Of a stretch of 64,000 nt of DNA, positions 24,630 through 33,705 are shown one piece after another. The stretch is from Candidatus Saccharimonadota bacterium. GTDB taxonomy: Bacteria > Patescibacteriota > Saccharimonadia > Saccharimonadales > Saccharimonadaceae. Made by a program: the position numbers and the translations under genes. Position 1 is the first letter of the stretch, and each line of letters opens with the position of its first letter. The notes beneath the pieces are model-generated. The model saw nothing but the letters and a program-made list of their open reading frames with translations. It searched no databases and was not told the origin of the DNA. The DNA lies in contig JAFWMR010000010.1 in the NCBI GenBank assembly GCA_017513905.1, positions 62,001 through 126,000 on the forward strand, read 5' to 3'.

Positions 24630-24666
24630 GTAGCGATTTTCTAAACCAGCAGGAAAATCCCGCTAC
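24630..24666. other. Hairpin between the FISUMP gene and the DUF2779 gene
   Basis: GTAGCG plus ATTTTC (24630-24641) pairs with GAAAAT plus CGCTAC (24653-24666) with a two-base bulge. No T-run follows on either strand, so it may be a processing or regulatory structure, not a terminator. Confidence 0.4.
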
Positions 24667-24741
24667 ATCAACGAATAGTTAATTTCTTACTTCTGAGATG
24701 TCGTCATACAATTGTCTATCAATTTAGAAAGGGTAAGTACC

Positions 24742-26154
24742 ATGATCACCAAATCCGATTTACGTCTATATCTGGATTCACCAAGACATCTCTGGGCCAA
24801 ACATCATGATGCTTGGCATCCGCAGATTTCTGATTTTGATAAGAAGAACGCTACTGACGGTTATCGTGTGGAAGCCCTTGCTATGGATTACCTACGCCGT
24901 TACAAAGCTGTTGACGGGAAAGAACTCCGCACCCAGCAAACCTTTACTGATGGCGAATTCCTGGCTCGTGCTGACGGTCTGGTTTATAAACCGGAAACCG
25001 ATTCGTATGATCTGTATGAAGTCAAAAGCTCCACCATCAAGCCTGACAATCCAAAGCCTGATAATGAACACATTTACGATATTACGTTTCAGGCACTGAT
25101 TCTAGAAAAACATATTAAATTCGACAATTGCTATCTTCTCATGCTGAACGCCAATTACCGTCGAGGAAAAGAACTGAATCTACAGGAGCTTTTCTTCCCT
25201 GTAAACATGAATGAGCAGATAGAAAACTTTCACACCGATGTTCTAAACATGCGCGAAGAGGCTCTTAGGGTATCCACTTTGGATGATTATCATGCCCTCG
25301 AAGCCTGTTTTTCTCCCAAAGATTGCGGCTGTAAAGCAATTTGTCATCCCGATCTTCCGGAGCATAATATCTATGAACTACTCTCCCGTTCAAGGAAAAC
25401 TTTGATCAAGCTCCGGGATGCTGGCAAACTCGATCTGCTGGATCTTCCGGCTGATCTCGCCCTCTCCGGAAAAGCTGCCATTTATCTTTCTGTCTATCAG
25501 GGTGCACCTGTGAAGATTGATACAGAAAAGATACGGGACATTCTTTCTTCATATGAATACCCCATCTATTTCCTAGATTACGAAACCACATCCGATCCCA
25601 TCCCGCAGTTTGAAGGTATTACGCCATATCAACGATTAGCCACACAATACTCGCTTCATATCGCCAGAGAAGACGGGACGCTTGAACACGTAGAATTTAT
25701 ATATGAAGGAAAAGATTGTCCTTTGCGCTATACAGTGGAAAGCATGCTGGATAATATCGGCGCCGAAGGTACTGTTTTGGCCTGGAATGAAAGCTTCGAG
25801 AAAGGCGTCAACGCTGACGCCGCCAAGAGCTATCCGGATCTGGCTGACCGGCTCATGGCTGTGAACGACAGGATCAAAGACCTCGGTGATGCGTTCAAAA
25901 ACCAGTATTACCTCAACCGGGACTTCCATTGCAGTTGGTCTATCAAAAAGGTTCTGCCTGTCATGTGTCCGGAGCTTTCCTATAAAGAATTACCTATCAA
26001 CCATGGCGATCAGGCCACGTCCGAATGGAACCGTATGGTCTCCGACGAAACCTCCCCGGCAGAAAAAGCAGAAATCAAAGCAAACCTTCTCCGTTATTGC
26101 GAGCTCGACACCTTTGCCATGGTCAGGATCTGGGAAGAATTAGAGAAGCTATAA
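24742..26154 (+). CDS. Two-domain nuclease: RecB/Cas4-like plus DUF2779
   Basis: A 470-residue protein from ATG 24742 after AAAGGGTAAG. The N-terminal half looks like a RecB/Cas4-type PD-(D/E)XK nuclease: D in ARADGLVYK (about 78), then YEVKSS (E93, K95). A Cys cluster near 190-203 (CFSPKDCGCKAICHP) could hold an iron-sulfur cluster, as in Cas4. The C-terminal half is DUF2779, an RNase H-like fold with FLDYETT (about 277) and a late CELDTFAM aspartate (about 455) that fit DEDD-type exonuclease positions. Proteins of this architecture are uncharacterised but often sit near defence genes, as here, upstream of an XRE regulator and a type I restriction system. A truncated copy is at 5948. Confidence 0.75.
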   Translation: MITKSDLRLYLDSPRHLWAKHHDAWHPQISDFDKKNATDGYRVEALAMDYLRRYKAVDGKELRTQQTFTDGEFLARADGLVYKPETDSYDLYEVKSSTIKPDNPKPDNEHIYDITFQALILEKHIKFDNCYLLMLNANYRRGKELNLQELFFPVNMNEQIENFHTDVLNMREEALRVSTLDDYHALEACFSPKDCGCKAICHPDLPEHNIYELLSRSRKTLIKLRDAGKLDLLDLPADLALSGKAAIYLSVYQGAPVKIDTEKIRDILSSYEYPIYFLDYETTSDPIPQFEGITPYQRLATQYSLHIAREDGTLEHVEFIYEGKDCPLRYTVESMLDNIGAEGTVLAWNESFEKGVNADAAKSYPDLADRLMAVNDRIKDLGDAFKNQYYLNRDFHCSWSIKKVLPVMCPELSYKELPINHGDQATSEWNRMVSDETSPAEKAEIKANLLRYCELDTFAMVRIWEELEKL

Positions 26155-26276
26155 AAAACCGAACACAAGCATAATCGGCATTGGTGTACGTTATCGCAAA
26201 CTTTCTGTTTGAAAAAACAGACACGTTGTGATAGAATAAGCTGTAGCATTATTTCATATTTCGCGAGGTAAAGCCT

Positions 26277-26480
26277 ATGACCACCAGTTATAAGAAATTG
26301 TGGAAACTACTTATTGATCGGGATCTCAAAAAGCGAGATCTGGAAAAACTAGCCGGGGTCAGCCATTACACTATGAACAAACTCACTCACGGCGACAATG
26401 TCACCACGGATGTGCTTGGCCGTATCTGCAAAGCCCTGAACGTATCCATCGATGACATCATGGAATTCGTTGAGGATTAA
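26277..26480 (+). CDS. XRE-family (Cro/CI-type) regulator
   Basis: A 67-residue protein that is almost entirely a helix-turn-helix of the Cro/CI type (KRDLEKLAGVSHYTMNKLTHG, then RICKALNVSIDDIMEF). GAGGT lies 8-12 bases before the ATG, and TAGAAT at about 26232 may be its -10 box. It is the kind of small repressor often placed ahead of restriction-modification genes, where it can time expression of the nuclease. It ends 67 bases before hsdM, and a separate promoter for hsdM lies in that gap. Confidence 0.85.
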   Translation: MTTSYKKLWKLLIDRDLKKRDLEKLAGVSHYTMNKLTHGDNVTTDVLGRICKALNVSIDDIMEFVED

Positions 26481-26485
26481 TCGAT

Positions 26486-26503
26486 TATGCTATACTAAAT
26501 TAC
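26486..26503 (+). promoter_or_regulatory. Extended -10 promoter of the hsd operon
   Basis: TGC followed by TATACT (26491-26496) gives a start near 26503, about 44 bases before the hsdM ATG. It separates transcription of the restriction genes from the XRE gene. Confidence 0.55.
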
Positions 26504-26546
26504 ATGAAGGCTACGATCGTCTTCGCGAGAAAGGACACGTGTCAAT

Positions 26547-29309
26547 ATGAACAAGCAACAACTTGCTGCTAAAATCTGGGAGTCAGCCAATAAACTCCGC
26601 TCAAAAATTGAAGCAAATGAATATAAGGATTATATTCTGGGCTTTATCTTCTATAAATTCCTTTCCACAAAGGAAGAACAATTGCTCAAAAAAGACGGTT
26701 GGGGCGAAGATGATCTAAAAGAACTCACCGAAGCGGATGAAGATACCGTCAAATACTGCCGCCGTCAGCTTGGGTATTTTATAGCTTATAAAGACCTTTT
26801 CTCGACGTGGCTGAAAAAGGGCAATGCTTTTGACGTATCGAATGTGACGGATGCCCTATCTGCATTCAATCGTCTGATTGACCCAAAGCACAAAAAGGTA
26901 TTCGAGAAAATCTTTAATACCCTGGAAACCGGCCTTTCCAAATTGGGCGACACTTCCGGCGCACGCACCAAAGCCATCAGCAATTTGATTCAGCTGATCA
27001 AAGATATCCCGATGGACGGAAAAGAGGATTACGATGTCCTCGGTTTCATCTATGAATACCTGATATCCAATTTTGCCGCGAATGCCGGAAAGAAAGCCGG
27101 AGAATTCTATACGCCGCATGAAGTGTCCTTGCTTATGTCCGAGATTGTCGCCAATCATCTGCGGGATCAGGATAAAATCGAAATCTATGACCCGACGTCG
27201 GGCTCTGGTTCGCTTCTGATCAATATTGGCCGCGTTGTCGCCAAACACACCGGCAATCCTGATAAGATCAAGTATTATGCCCAGGAACTGAAAGAGAATA
27301 CTTACAACTTGACCCGTATGAATCTTGTCATGCGCGGCATTCTACCTGACAACATCATTACCCGTAACGGCGATACGCTGGAAGAAGACTGGCCATTCTT
27401 CGATGAAGAACATGTTTATTCTCCGCTTTATGTGGACGCTGTCGTTTCCAATCCACCATATTCTCAGCATTGGGAGCCGACCGAGGATAAAAAGCACGAT
27501 CCCCGGTATGCCAAATATGGTATGGCCCCGAAATCAAAGGCCGATTACGCCTTCCTGCTTCATGATCTTTATCACCTCAAGCCTGAAGGAATCATGACCA
27601 TTGTTTTGCCGCATGGTGTCCTGTTCCGTGGTGGTGAAGAAGGTGACATTCGCCGGAACCTGATTGAGAAAAACAATATTGATGCGATTATTGGCTTGCC
27701 AGCAAATATTTTCTTTGGCACTGGCATACCGACCATCATTATGGTACTGCGACAAAAGCGCGAGAATACCGATGTGCTGATCGTTGATGCGTCTAAGCAT
27801 TTTGAAAAAGTCGGCAAAAACAATAAGCTCCGGGCGTCCGACATCAAGCGCATTGTCGATGCCGTTGTTGGCCGCCGCACGATCCCGAAATTCTCCCGAA
27901 AAGTTGAACGTCAGGAAATCCGCGACAATGATTATAACCTGAACATCCCTCGCTATGTGGATTCTTCCGAAGCTACGGAAAGCTGGGACATACTGGCTAC
28001 CATGTCCGGCGGGATTCCGAACAGCGAGATTGACACCTTGAAGGATTTCTGGGCAGCATTCCCCGGTCTGCGTGATGCGCTCTTTATTTCTGATGAATCT
28101 CCGTACTCTTCCATGCGCGTAGAGGATGTAGCTGGGACAATTACCGGTCATTCCGATATCGTTTCCTTTAAGGGCAAGTATAGCGAGTCTTTCTCCGATT
28201 TCGGCGATTATCTTCGCGAGCACCTTCTTTCCCGGCTACACAGCCAGCAAGTGGACGTCAATGAGGAACAGGTGAGCAGCAATATATTCGGGCGTCTTGC
28301 CTCGATTCCGTTGGTGGATCGTTATGTTGCCTATCAACTGTTGGACAATGCTTGGTCAGTGATTGATGCGGACGTAGAAATGATTCGCCGTGAAGGTTTT
28401 TCCACCACAAAAATCGTTGACCCCAATATGGTTATAAAGAAAAAAGACGGAAAGGAAGAGGAAATTCAGGAAGGATGGGTTGGCAGGATCATCCCATTTG
28501 ACCTTGCTCAGAAGCATCTTCCGGCATTGATTGAAGAAGCAAAGACGGTTCGGGAAAAGGAAGCACGCCTTGCGGAAATAGCCTCCGAATACGAAGAAAT
28601 CATCGATTCTTTGAGTGAAGAAGAAAAAGACGGCGATTATCTGAATGATGATAATACCGCCTTTGTTGCCGCAGAACTGAAGAAGAAAATAAAGGAAATT
28701 TACGACGAAGTTGATTCGGAAGAACTTCGCGGCCTGTATGGCTATATCGAGCTGCTGGATCAAAAAGCCAGCAAAGGGGATAAACTTCGATATGTCGCAG
28801 AGCACACCGAAGTGAATTGGGCTGCAATTGAAGGGAACGGGGTCTATGTCAAAGGGAAAGTGACTGCCCGAGTCAAGGAATTACAAGCAGCATATCCTTT
28901 TGGTTCCGAATCCTTTGAAGGGAAAATGATTCGCGTTCAGAGTTTGATGGAAGAAGAAAAGGATGTCAAGAAAGTGGCCAAGGAGCTTTCCATTGCCCTC
29001 CACAATCATACGAAGGAAGTAATCGAAACCCTTTCCGATGAGGAAGTGATTGCGCTTCTGGATCAGAAGTGGATCGAACCGTTGATTGCATCCATCCATG
29101 CGCTTCCGAAATCCGTGATTGATGATCTGACCAAGAAAGTGATCGCTCTCTCGCAAAAGTACGCCGTTACGCTGAATGATCTGGAAACGGACATTGCCAG
29201 AACGGAAAAAGACTTTTGCGGTATGCTTGGTTTGCTGATCGGAAACGCCTACGATCTCAAGGGAATTGCGGAACTAAAAACGCTGTTGGGAGGGGATGAA
29301 GATGCCTGA
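26547..29309 (+). CDS. hsdM: Type I restriction-modification methyltransferase subunit
   Basis: A 920-residue N6-adenine methyltransferase. The N-terminal HsdM helical domain (about 1-140) is followed by the SAM-binding motif DPTSGSGSLL (about 215-224) and the catalytic NPPY (about 302-305, in VSNPPYSQHW). With HsdS it methylates the recognition sequence and protects host DNA. It is longer than a typical 500-550 residue HsdM: after about 480 a 440-residue, mostly helical, charged extension carries coiled-coil-like stretches. AAAGGACACG precedes the ATG. It overlaps hsdS by eight codons or less, so the two are translationally coupled. Confidence 0.9.
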   Translation: MNKQQLAAKIWESANKLRSKIEANEYKDYILGFIFYKFLSTKEEQLLKKDGWGEDDLKELTEADEDTVKYCRRQLGYFIAYKDLFSTWLKKGNAFDVSNVTDALSAFNRLIDPKHKKVFEKIFNTLETGLSKLGDTSGARTKAISNLIQLIKDIPMDGKEDYDVLGFIYEYLISNFAANAGKKAGEFYTPHEVSLLMSEIVANHLRDQDKIEIYDPTSGSGSLLINIGRVVAKHTGNPDKIKYYAQELKENTYNLTRMNLVMRGILPDNIITRNGDTLEEDWPFFDEEHVYSPLYVDAVVSNPPYSQHWEPTEDKKHDPRYAKYGMAPKSKADYAFLLHDLYHLKPEGIMTIVLPHGVLFRGGEEGDIRRNLIEKNNIDAIIGLPANIFFGTGIPTIIMVLRQKRENTDVLIVDASKHFEKVGKNNKLRASDIKRIVDAVVGRRTIPKFSRKVERQEIRDNDYNLNIPRYVDSSEATESWDILATMSGGIPNSEIDTLKDFWAAFPGLRDALFISDESPYSSMRVEDVAGTITGHSDIVSFKGKYSESFSDFGDYLREHLLSRLHSQQVDVNEEQVSSNIFGRLASIPLVDRYVAYQLLDNAWSVIDADVEMIRREGFSTTKIVDPNMVIKKKDGKEEEIQEGWVGRIIPFDLAQKHLPALIEEAKTVREKEARLAEIASEYEEIIDSLSEEEKDGDYLNDDNTAFVAAELKKKIKEIYDEVDSEELRGLYGYIELLDQKASKGDKLRYVAEHTEVNWAAIEGNGVYVKGKVTARVKELQAAYPFGSESFEGKMIRVQSLMEEEKDVKKVAKELSIALHNHTKEVIETLSDEEVIALLDQKWIEPLIASIHALPKSVIDDLTKKVIALSQKYAVTLNDLETDIARTEKDFCGMLGLLIGNAYDLKGIAELKTLLGGDEDA

Positions 29310-30558
29310 AACAAAAACCACTCCTGAACTCCGTTTTGCTGGATATACCGACGCTTGGGAACAGCGTAAGCTGGGAGATATCAGCACTTCATATTCTGGA
29401 GGAACGCCAACTGCGGGGAAAAATGAGTATTATGGTGGCGATATTCCTTTCATCAGATCTGGCGAAATCAGCGAAAATCATACAGAGCTTTTTATCACTG
29501 AAAGCGGCTTGAAAAATTCCTCTGCCGCAATGGTAAATGTGGGTGATATTCTCTATGCGTTGTATGGTGCAACCAGTGGAGAAGTTAGCCGATCTAAGGT
29601 GAAAGGGGCTATAAATCAAGCAATTTTGGCCATCTTGCCACATCAAGGATATGACTCTGAGTTCCTTATGCAATGGCTTCGTATGAAGAAAAAATCTATT
29701 GTAGATACATACTTGCAAGGTGGCCAAGGCAACCTGTCTGGGACGATAGTTAAAGACTTAGTTGTAGATCTTCCGAGCTATGAGGAACAGGCTCGCATTG
29801 GCGAGTCGCTTGCAAGTATCGACACCCTTATCACCCTTCATCAGCGTAAGTATGAGAGACTAAAAACCGTTAAAGCATCTATGCTGGAAAAAATGTTCCC
29901 GCGCAATGGAAGCAATGTTCCAGAAATACGCTTTTCTGGATTCACTGATCCTTGGGAACAGCGTAAGTTGGGCGATATCTTTGCATTTCTGTCTAACAAC
30001 ACACTTTCAAGGGCAGAACTAAGCACTGAAACAGGGCCTGCAATGAACGTCCATTATGGTGATGTCCTTATCAAGTTCGGCGAGTATTTGGATGCAGCCA
30101 AGATTACCTTGCCCTTCATTCCATCCCAGCAGCTCGTTGACAAGTTTAAGAGCTCACTATTACAAGATGGCGATGTAATTATGGCAGATACTGCCGAAGA
30201 TGAAGCTGTTGGAAAATGCACTGAAATTGCGGGTTTACAAGGCTTCCCAACAATTTCAGGGCTGCATACTATTCCACTTCGCCCGACTCGTTCGTTTGCC
30301 CCAGGGTATCTTGGATACTACATGAATTCTGATGCATACCACGATCAGCTTTTGCCCTTGATGCAAGGTATAAAGGTAACGTCAGTTTCAAAGAGTGCAA
30401 TCCAGAATACAGATATTTCATATCCAGCTGACAGTGCCGAGCAGGTCAGAATAGGCAGGTTCTTCATCCAGCTTGACACCCTTATCACCCTTCATCAGCG
30501 TAAGTTGGAAAAGCTAAAGCAAATCAAGCAGTCTTTCCTCGAGAAAATGTTTGTATAA
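29302..30558 (+). CDS. hsdS: Type I restriction-modification specificity subunit
   Basis: A 418-residue specificity subunit starting at ATG 29302; GGGAGGGG (29288-29295) is too close to the alternative ATG at 29296. Two target-recognition domains follow the usual half-subunit repeat. Each begins ELRFAGYTDAWEQRKLGDI or a near copy and each ends with a conserved helix (SIDTLITLHQRK and QLDTLITLHQRK, then LEKMF). Each domain reads half of a bipartite DNA target. The matching DNA of both halves is identical over 17 and 30 bases, which would allow exchange of recognition domains by recombination. hsdR begins 14 bases after its stop. Confidence 0.9.
   Translation: MPETKTTPELRFAGYTDAWEQRKLGDISTSYSGGTPTAGKNEYYGGDIPFIRSGEISENHTELFITESGLKNSSAAMVNVGDILYALYGATSGEVSRSKVKGAINQAILAILPHQGYDSEFLMQWLRMKKKSIVDTYLQGGQGNLSGTIVKDLVVDLPSYEEQARIGESLASIDTLITLHQRKYERLKTVKASMLEKMFPRNGSNVPEIRFSGFTDPWEQRKLGDIFAFLSNNTLSRAELSTETGPAMNVHYGDVLIKFGEYLDAAKITLPFIPSQQLVDKFKSSLLQDGDVIMADTAEDEAVGKCTEIAGLQGFPTISGLHTIPLRPTRSFAPGYLGYYMNSDAYHDQLLPLMQGIKVTSVSKSAIQNTDISYPADSAEQVRIGRFFIQLDTLITLHQRKLEKLKQIKQSFLEKMFV
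29354..30504 (+). repeat. Direct repeats bracketing the hsdS recognition domains
   Basis: CTTGGGAACAGCGTAAG occurs at 29354-29370 and 29951-29967. A 30-base segment encoding DTLITLHQRK is identical at 29821-29850 and 30475-30504. They mark the boundaries of the two exchangeable recognition domains. Confidence 0.75.
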
Positions 30559-30571
30559 CAGGAGTAAGCAT

Positions 30572-33500
30572 ATGATTTTCAACAAAGAATCTGATTTTGA
30601 AAAAGCCCTAATCACACTCCTGTTCGATAAGGGGTGGTCACCCGAAGTGATCAAATACCCGACCGAGGCCGATTTGATCGAAAACTGGAAGCAAATCCTG
30701 TTTGAGAATAACCGGGATATCGACCGCCTTAATGATGCGCCGCTGACCGATGGCGAAATGCAGCAAATTCTGGAGCAGATCAAAAGCCTGCGGACACCTG
30801 TGCGTCTCAACGGTTTTATCAACGGGAAAACCGTTACAATCAAGCGGGACAATCCCAATGATCCGTGGCATCTGGGCCATGAGGTGAGCCTCAAAATCTA
30901 TGACCGGCAAGAAATCGCTGCCGGTCAAAGCCGCTACCAGATCGCAGAGCAGCCCTTCTTTGTCACAAAAGACAGAATGCTGCCCGACCGTCGCGGTGAT
31001 TTTATGCTGCTCATCAACGGGATGCCGGTCATTCATGTGGAACTGAAGAAAACCGGCATTCCCGTCACCCAAGCCGTGGAGCAGATCAAGAAATATGCCC
31101 ATGAGGGTGTTTTCACGGGGTTGTTTTCGCTGGTGCAGATCTTTGTCGCCATGAATCCCGATGAAACCCTCTATTTTGCCAACCCCGGGCCGGATGGCAA
31201 ATTCAATGACGATTACTATTTCCACTGGGCAGATTTCTACAATCGTCCCATCAATGACTGGCAGCAAATCGCCGAGCACCTGCTTTCCATCCCGATGGCA
31301 CACGAGATGATTGGCTTCTACAATGTCGCCGACAGCACCGATGATGTGCTGAAAGTCATGCGCAGCTACCAGTATTATGCGGCTAAAGCGATTTCTGTAC
31401 GTGTGGCCGGACGCAAATGGCGGGATGAAGACAAGCTGGGCGGACACGTTTGGCATACAACTGGCTCCGGCAAAACCCTGACCAGCTTCAAATCTGCACA
31501 CCTGATCGCGGAATCCGGCGATGCGGATAAGGTAGTGTTCCTGATCGACCGGGTGGAGCTTGGCACACAATCCCTGGGAGAATACCGTGGCTTTGCGGAC
31601 GATGCCACCACGGTACAGGAAACAGAAAACACGGGCGTTCTGATTACCAAGCTCAAGAGCAGCGATCCTGCTGATACACTGATCGTAACCTCTATTCAGA
31701 AAATGAGCCGCATTCAGGAAGAAGGCGGCTATAAGGCCAAGGATATCGAACTGATCAACCGGAAGCGCATTGTTTTCATCGTGGATGAATGTCATCGCGA
31801 TGTATTTGGCGAAATGATGCGGAAGATCAAAGAAACATTCCCGTTGGCTATGTTCTTTGGTTTCACCGGTACACCGATTCAACCGGAAAACCAAAAGAAA
31901 ATGAATACTACAACGGATGTGTTTGGGGATGAGCTTCATCGTTACAGCATCGCAGACGGTATCCGGGACGGCAATGTGCTGGGCTTTGATCCGACAATGG
32001 TGATGACCTACAAGGATCAGGATTTGCGTAAATCTGTCGCTTTGGAAAAAGCCAAAGCCAAAAATGAATCAGAAGTTGCCGCCGATCCGAAGAAACAAGC
32101 GATTTTCTTCAAATATATGGATCCCAGCCAGGTACCAATGGCGGGACATATGCAGGACGACGGCAAATGGTTTGCCGGTATTGAAGATTATATCCCCAAG
32201 TCACAATACAATTGTGAAAAGCATCATAAAGCCGTTGTAACTGATATCATTGCCAATTGGTCTGTGCTCAGCCGCTTCGGGAAATTCCATGCGATTCTGG
32301 CTACCAGCAGCATTCCCGAGGCCATTGACTATTATGACCTATTCCGTGAATTAGCCCCCGCCTTGAAAGTTGCCGCTTTGTTCGATCAGAATATCGATAA
32401 TGATGATGGGGCCATCGTAAAGGAAGATGCCATCAAAAAGATGCTCAAGGATTACAATGGTCTCTATGGACAGGATTACACAATTCCCACCTATCATCTG
32501 TACAAGAAAGATGTATCTTACCGCTTGGCGCATAAAAAGCCATACGAGGGAATCGAAAACGATCCTGAAAAGCAGCTCAATCTTCTGATCGTTGTCGATC
32601 AGATGCTGACCGGCTTTGACTCCAAATGGGTTAATACCCTGTATCTTGATAAGGTGCTGGTGAATGAACGCTTAATCCAGGCGTTCTCTCGCACCAACCG
32701 TCTGGCCAATCGTCATGAAAAGCCCCACGGAATTATCCGTTATTACCGTTATCCGCACTCTATGGCCAGGAATGTTGAGTCGGCTTTTGCGCTGTACTCT
32801 GGCGACCGTCCGTATGGGCTTTTCGTTGATAAGCTGGATAAGAACCTCACCAAAATGAACGAAATCTTCCGGGATATTGCCGATCTCTTTACCGCTGCTG
32901 GTATCGATGATTTCATTCGTCTTCCCGATGAACAGGCAGAGAAGGCGAAATTTGCCAAGCTTTTCAAAGAGTTTAATGCGTATCTCGAAGCAGCATATAT
33001 TCAAGGATTTGCCTGGGGAAAGCCCAATTCGGCAAACATAGAATTAGCGCTTGATGAGAATACCTATCTGGTTCTAGCCAAACGTTATAAGGAATTATTC
33101 TCCGGAGAAAGTGGCGGAGGCGGCGGAGATGATGATGTTCCATATGATATCGATTCTTACTTGACAGAAATCAACACGGAAAAGATCGATACAGATTACA
33201 TGAACTCCCGCTTCGTCAAGTATGTCAAAGCATTAACAAACGGTACTGATACAGAGCCGCTTTTGAACGAGCTTCATAAATCCTTTGCTGTACTTTCCCG
33301 TGATGAACAACGATTTGCGAATATGTTTCTGCTCGATGTCCAGCGGGGAAAAGTTACCGTCGATGAAGGCAAGACCCTGATGGAGTACATTTCTGAATAC
33401 CGAGCAGCTGCCAGAAACGACAGCATTCATCGCTTTGCAACCGATATCGGTGTGGATGAAGCCATGTTACGGTCGTTTATGGATCGCCATGTGACAAACG

Positions 33501-33667
33501 AAAACATCAATGAATTTGGCCTGTTCGATAGCTTAATGAATTCAGTCGATATGGCGGTTGCGAAAGCATACTTTGAAAAACAAGAGGGCCATGAAATCAA
33601 GCCCTTCCGGGTCAGGGCGAAGGTGGATAATGCTTTGAGGAAGTTTATATTGCATAATGCGGATTAA
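30572..33667 (+). CDS. hsdR: Type I restriction endonuclease/translocase subunit
   Basis: A 1031-residue protein from ATG 30572 after AGGAGTAAGC; the frame opens at 30551 inside hsdS. The N-terminal PD-(D/E)XK nuclease shows GDFMLLING followed by HVELKK (about 150-158). The SF2 translocase motor follows with TTGSGKTLTS (about 295-304), VDECH (about 403-407) and GFTGTP (about 428). Late motor motifs include QAFSRTNR. A short Gly-rich GGGGGDDD linker near 850 precedes the C-terminal helical domain that binds HsdM/HsdS. It cuts unmethylated DNA after translocation. Confidence 0.92.
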   Translation: MIFNKESDFEKALITLLFDKGWSPEVIKYPTEADLIENWKQILFENNRDIDRLNDAPLTDGEMQQILEQIKSLRTPVRLNGFINGKTVTIKRDNPNDPWHLGHEVSLKIYDRQEIAAGQSRYQIAEQPFFVTKDRMLPDRRGDFMLLINGMPVIHVELKKTGIPVTQAVEQIKKYAHEGVFTGLFSLVQIFVAMNPDETLYFANPGPDGKFNDDYYFHWADFYNRPINDWQQIAEHLLSIPMAHEMIGFYNVADSTDDVLKVMRSYQYYAAKAISVRVAGRKWRDEDKLGGHVWHTTGSGKTLTSFKSAHLIAESGDADKVVFLIDRVELGTQSLGEYRGFADDATTVQETENTGVLITKLKSSDPADTLIVTSIQKMSRIQEEGGYKAKDIELINRKRIVFIVDECHRDVFGEMMRKIKETFPLAMFFGFTGTPIQPENQKKMNTTTDVFGDELHRYSIADGIRDGNVLGFDPTMVMTYKDQDLRKSVALEKAKAKNESEVAADPKKQAIFFKYMDPSQVPMAGHMQDDGKWFAGIEDYIPKSQYNCEKHHKAVVTDIIANWSVLSRFGKFHAILATSSIPEAIDYYDLFRELAPALKVAALFDQNIDNDDGAIVKEDAIKKMLKDYNGLYGQDYTIPTYHLYKKDVSYRLAHKKPYEGIENDPEKQLNLLIVVDQMLTGFDSKWVNTLYLDKVLVNERLIQAFSRTNRLANRHEKPHGIIRYYRYPHSMARNVESAFALYSGDRPYGLFVDKLDKNLTKMNEIFRDIADLFTAAGIDDFIRLPDEQAEKAKFAKLFKEFNAYLEAAYIQGFAWGKPNSANIELALDENTYLVLAKRYKELFSGESGGGGGDDDVPYDIDSYLTEINTEKIDTDYMNSRFVKYVKALTNGTDTEPLLNELHKSFAVLSRDEQRFANMFLLDVQRGKVTVDEGKTLMEYISEYRAAARNDSIHRFATDIGVDEAMLRSFMDRHVTNENINEFGLFDSLMNSVDMAVAKAYFEKQEGHEIKPFRVRAKVDNALRKFILHNAD

Positions 33668-33705
33668 TACCATGTAAACTCCGAGGACAAGAAAGGGTGT
33701 TAAGT

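Noticed and set aside
30638-31939. Long open frame antisense to hsdR (433 codons)
   Set aside because: It lies fully opposite a gene with all HsdR motifs, has no ribosome-binding site, and its length follows from codon bias of the real gene.
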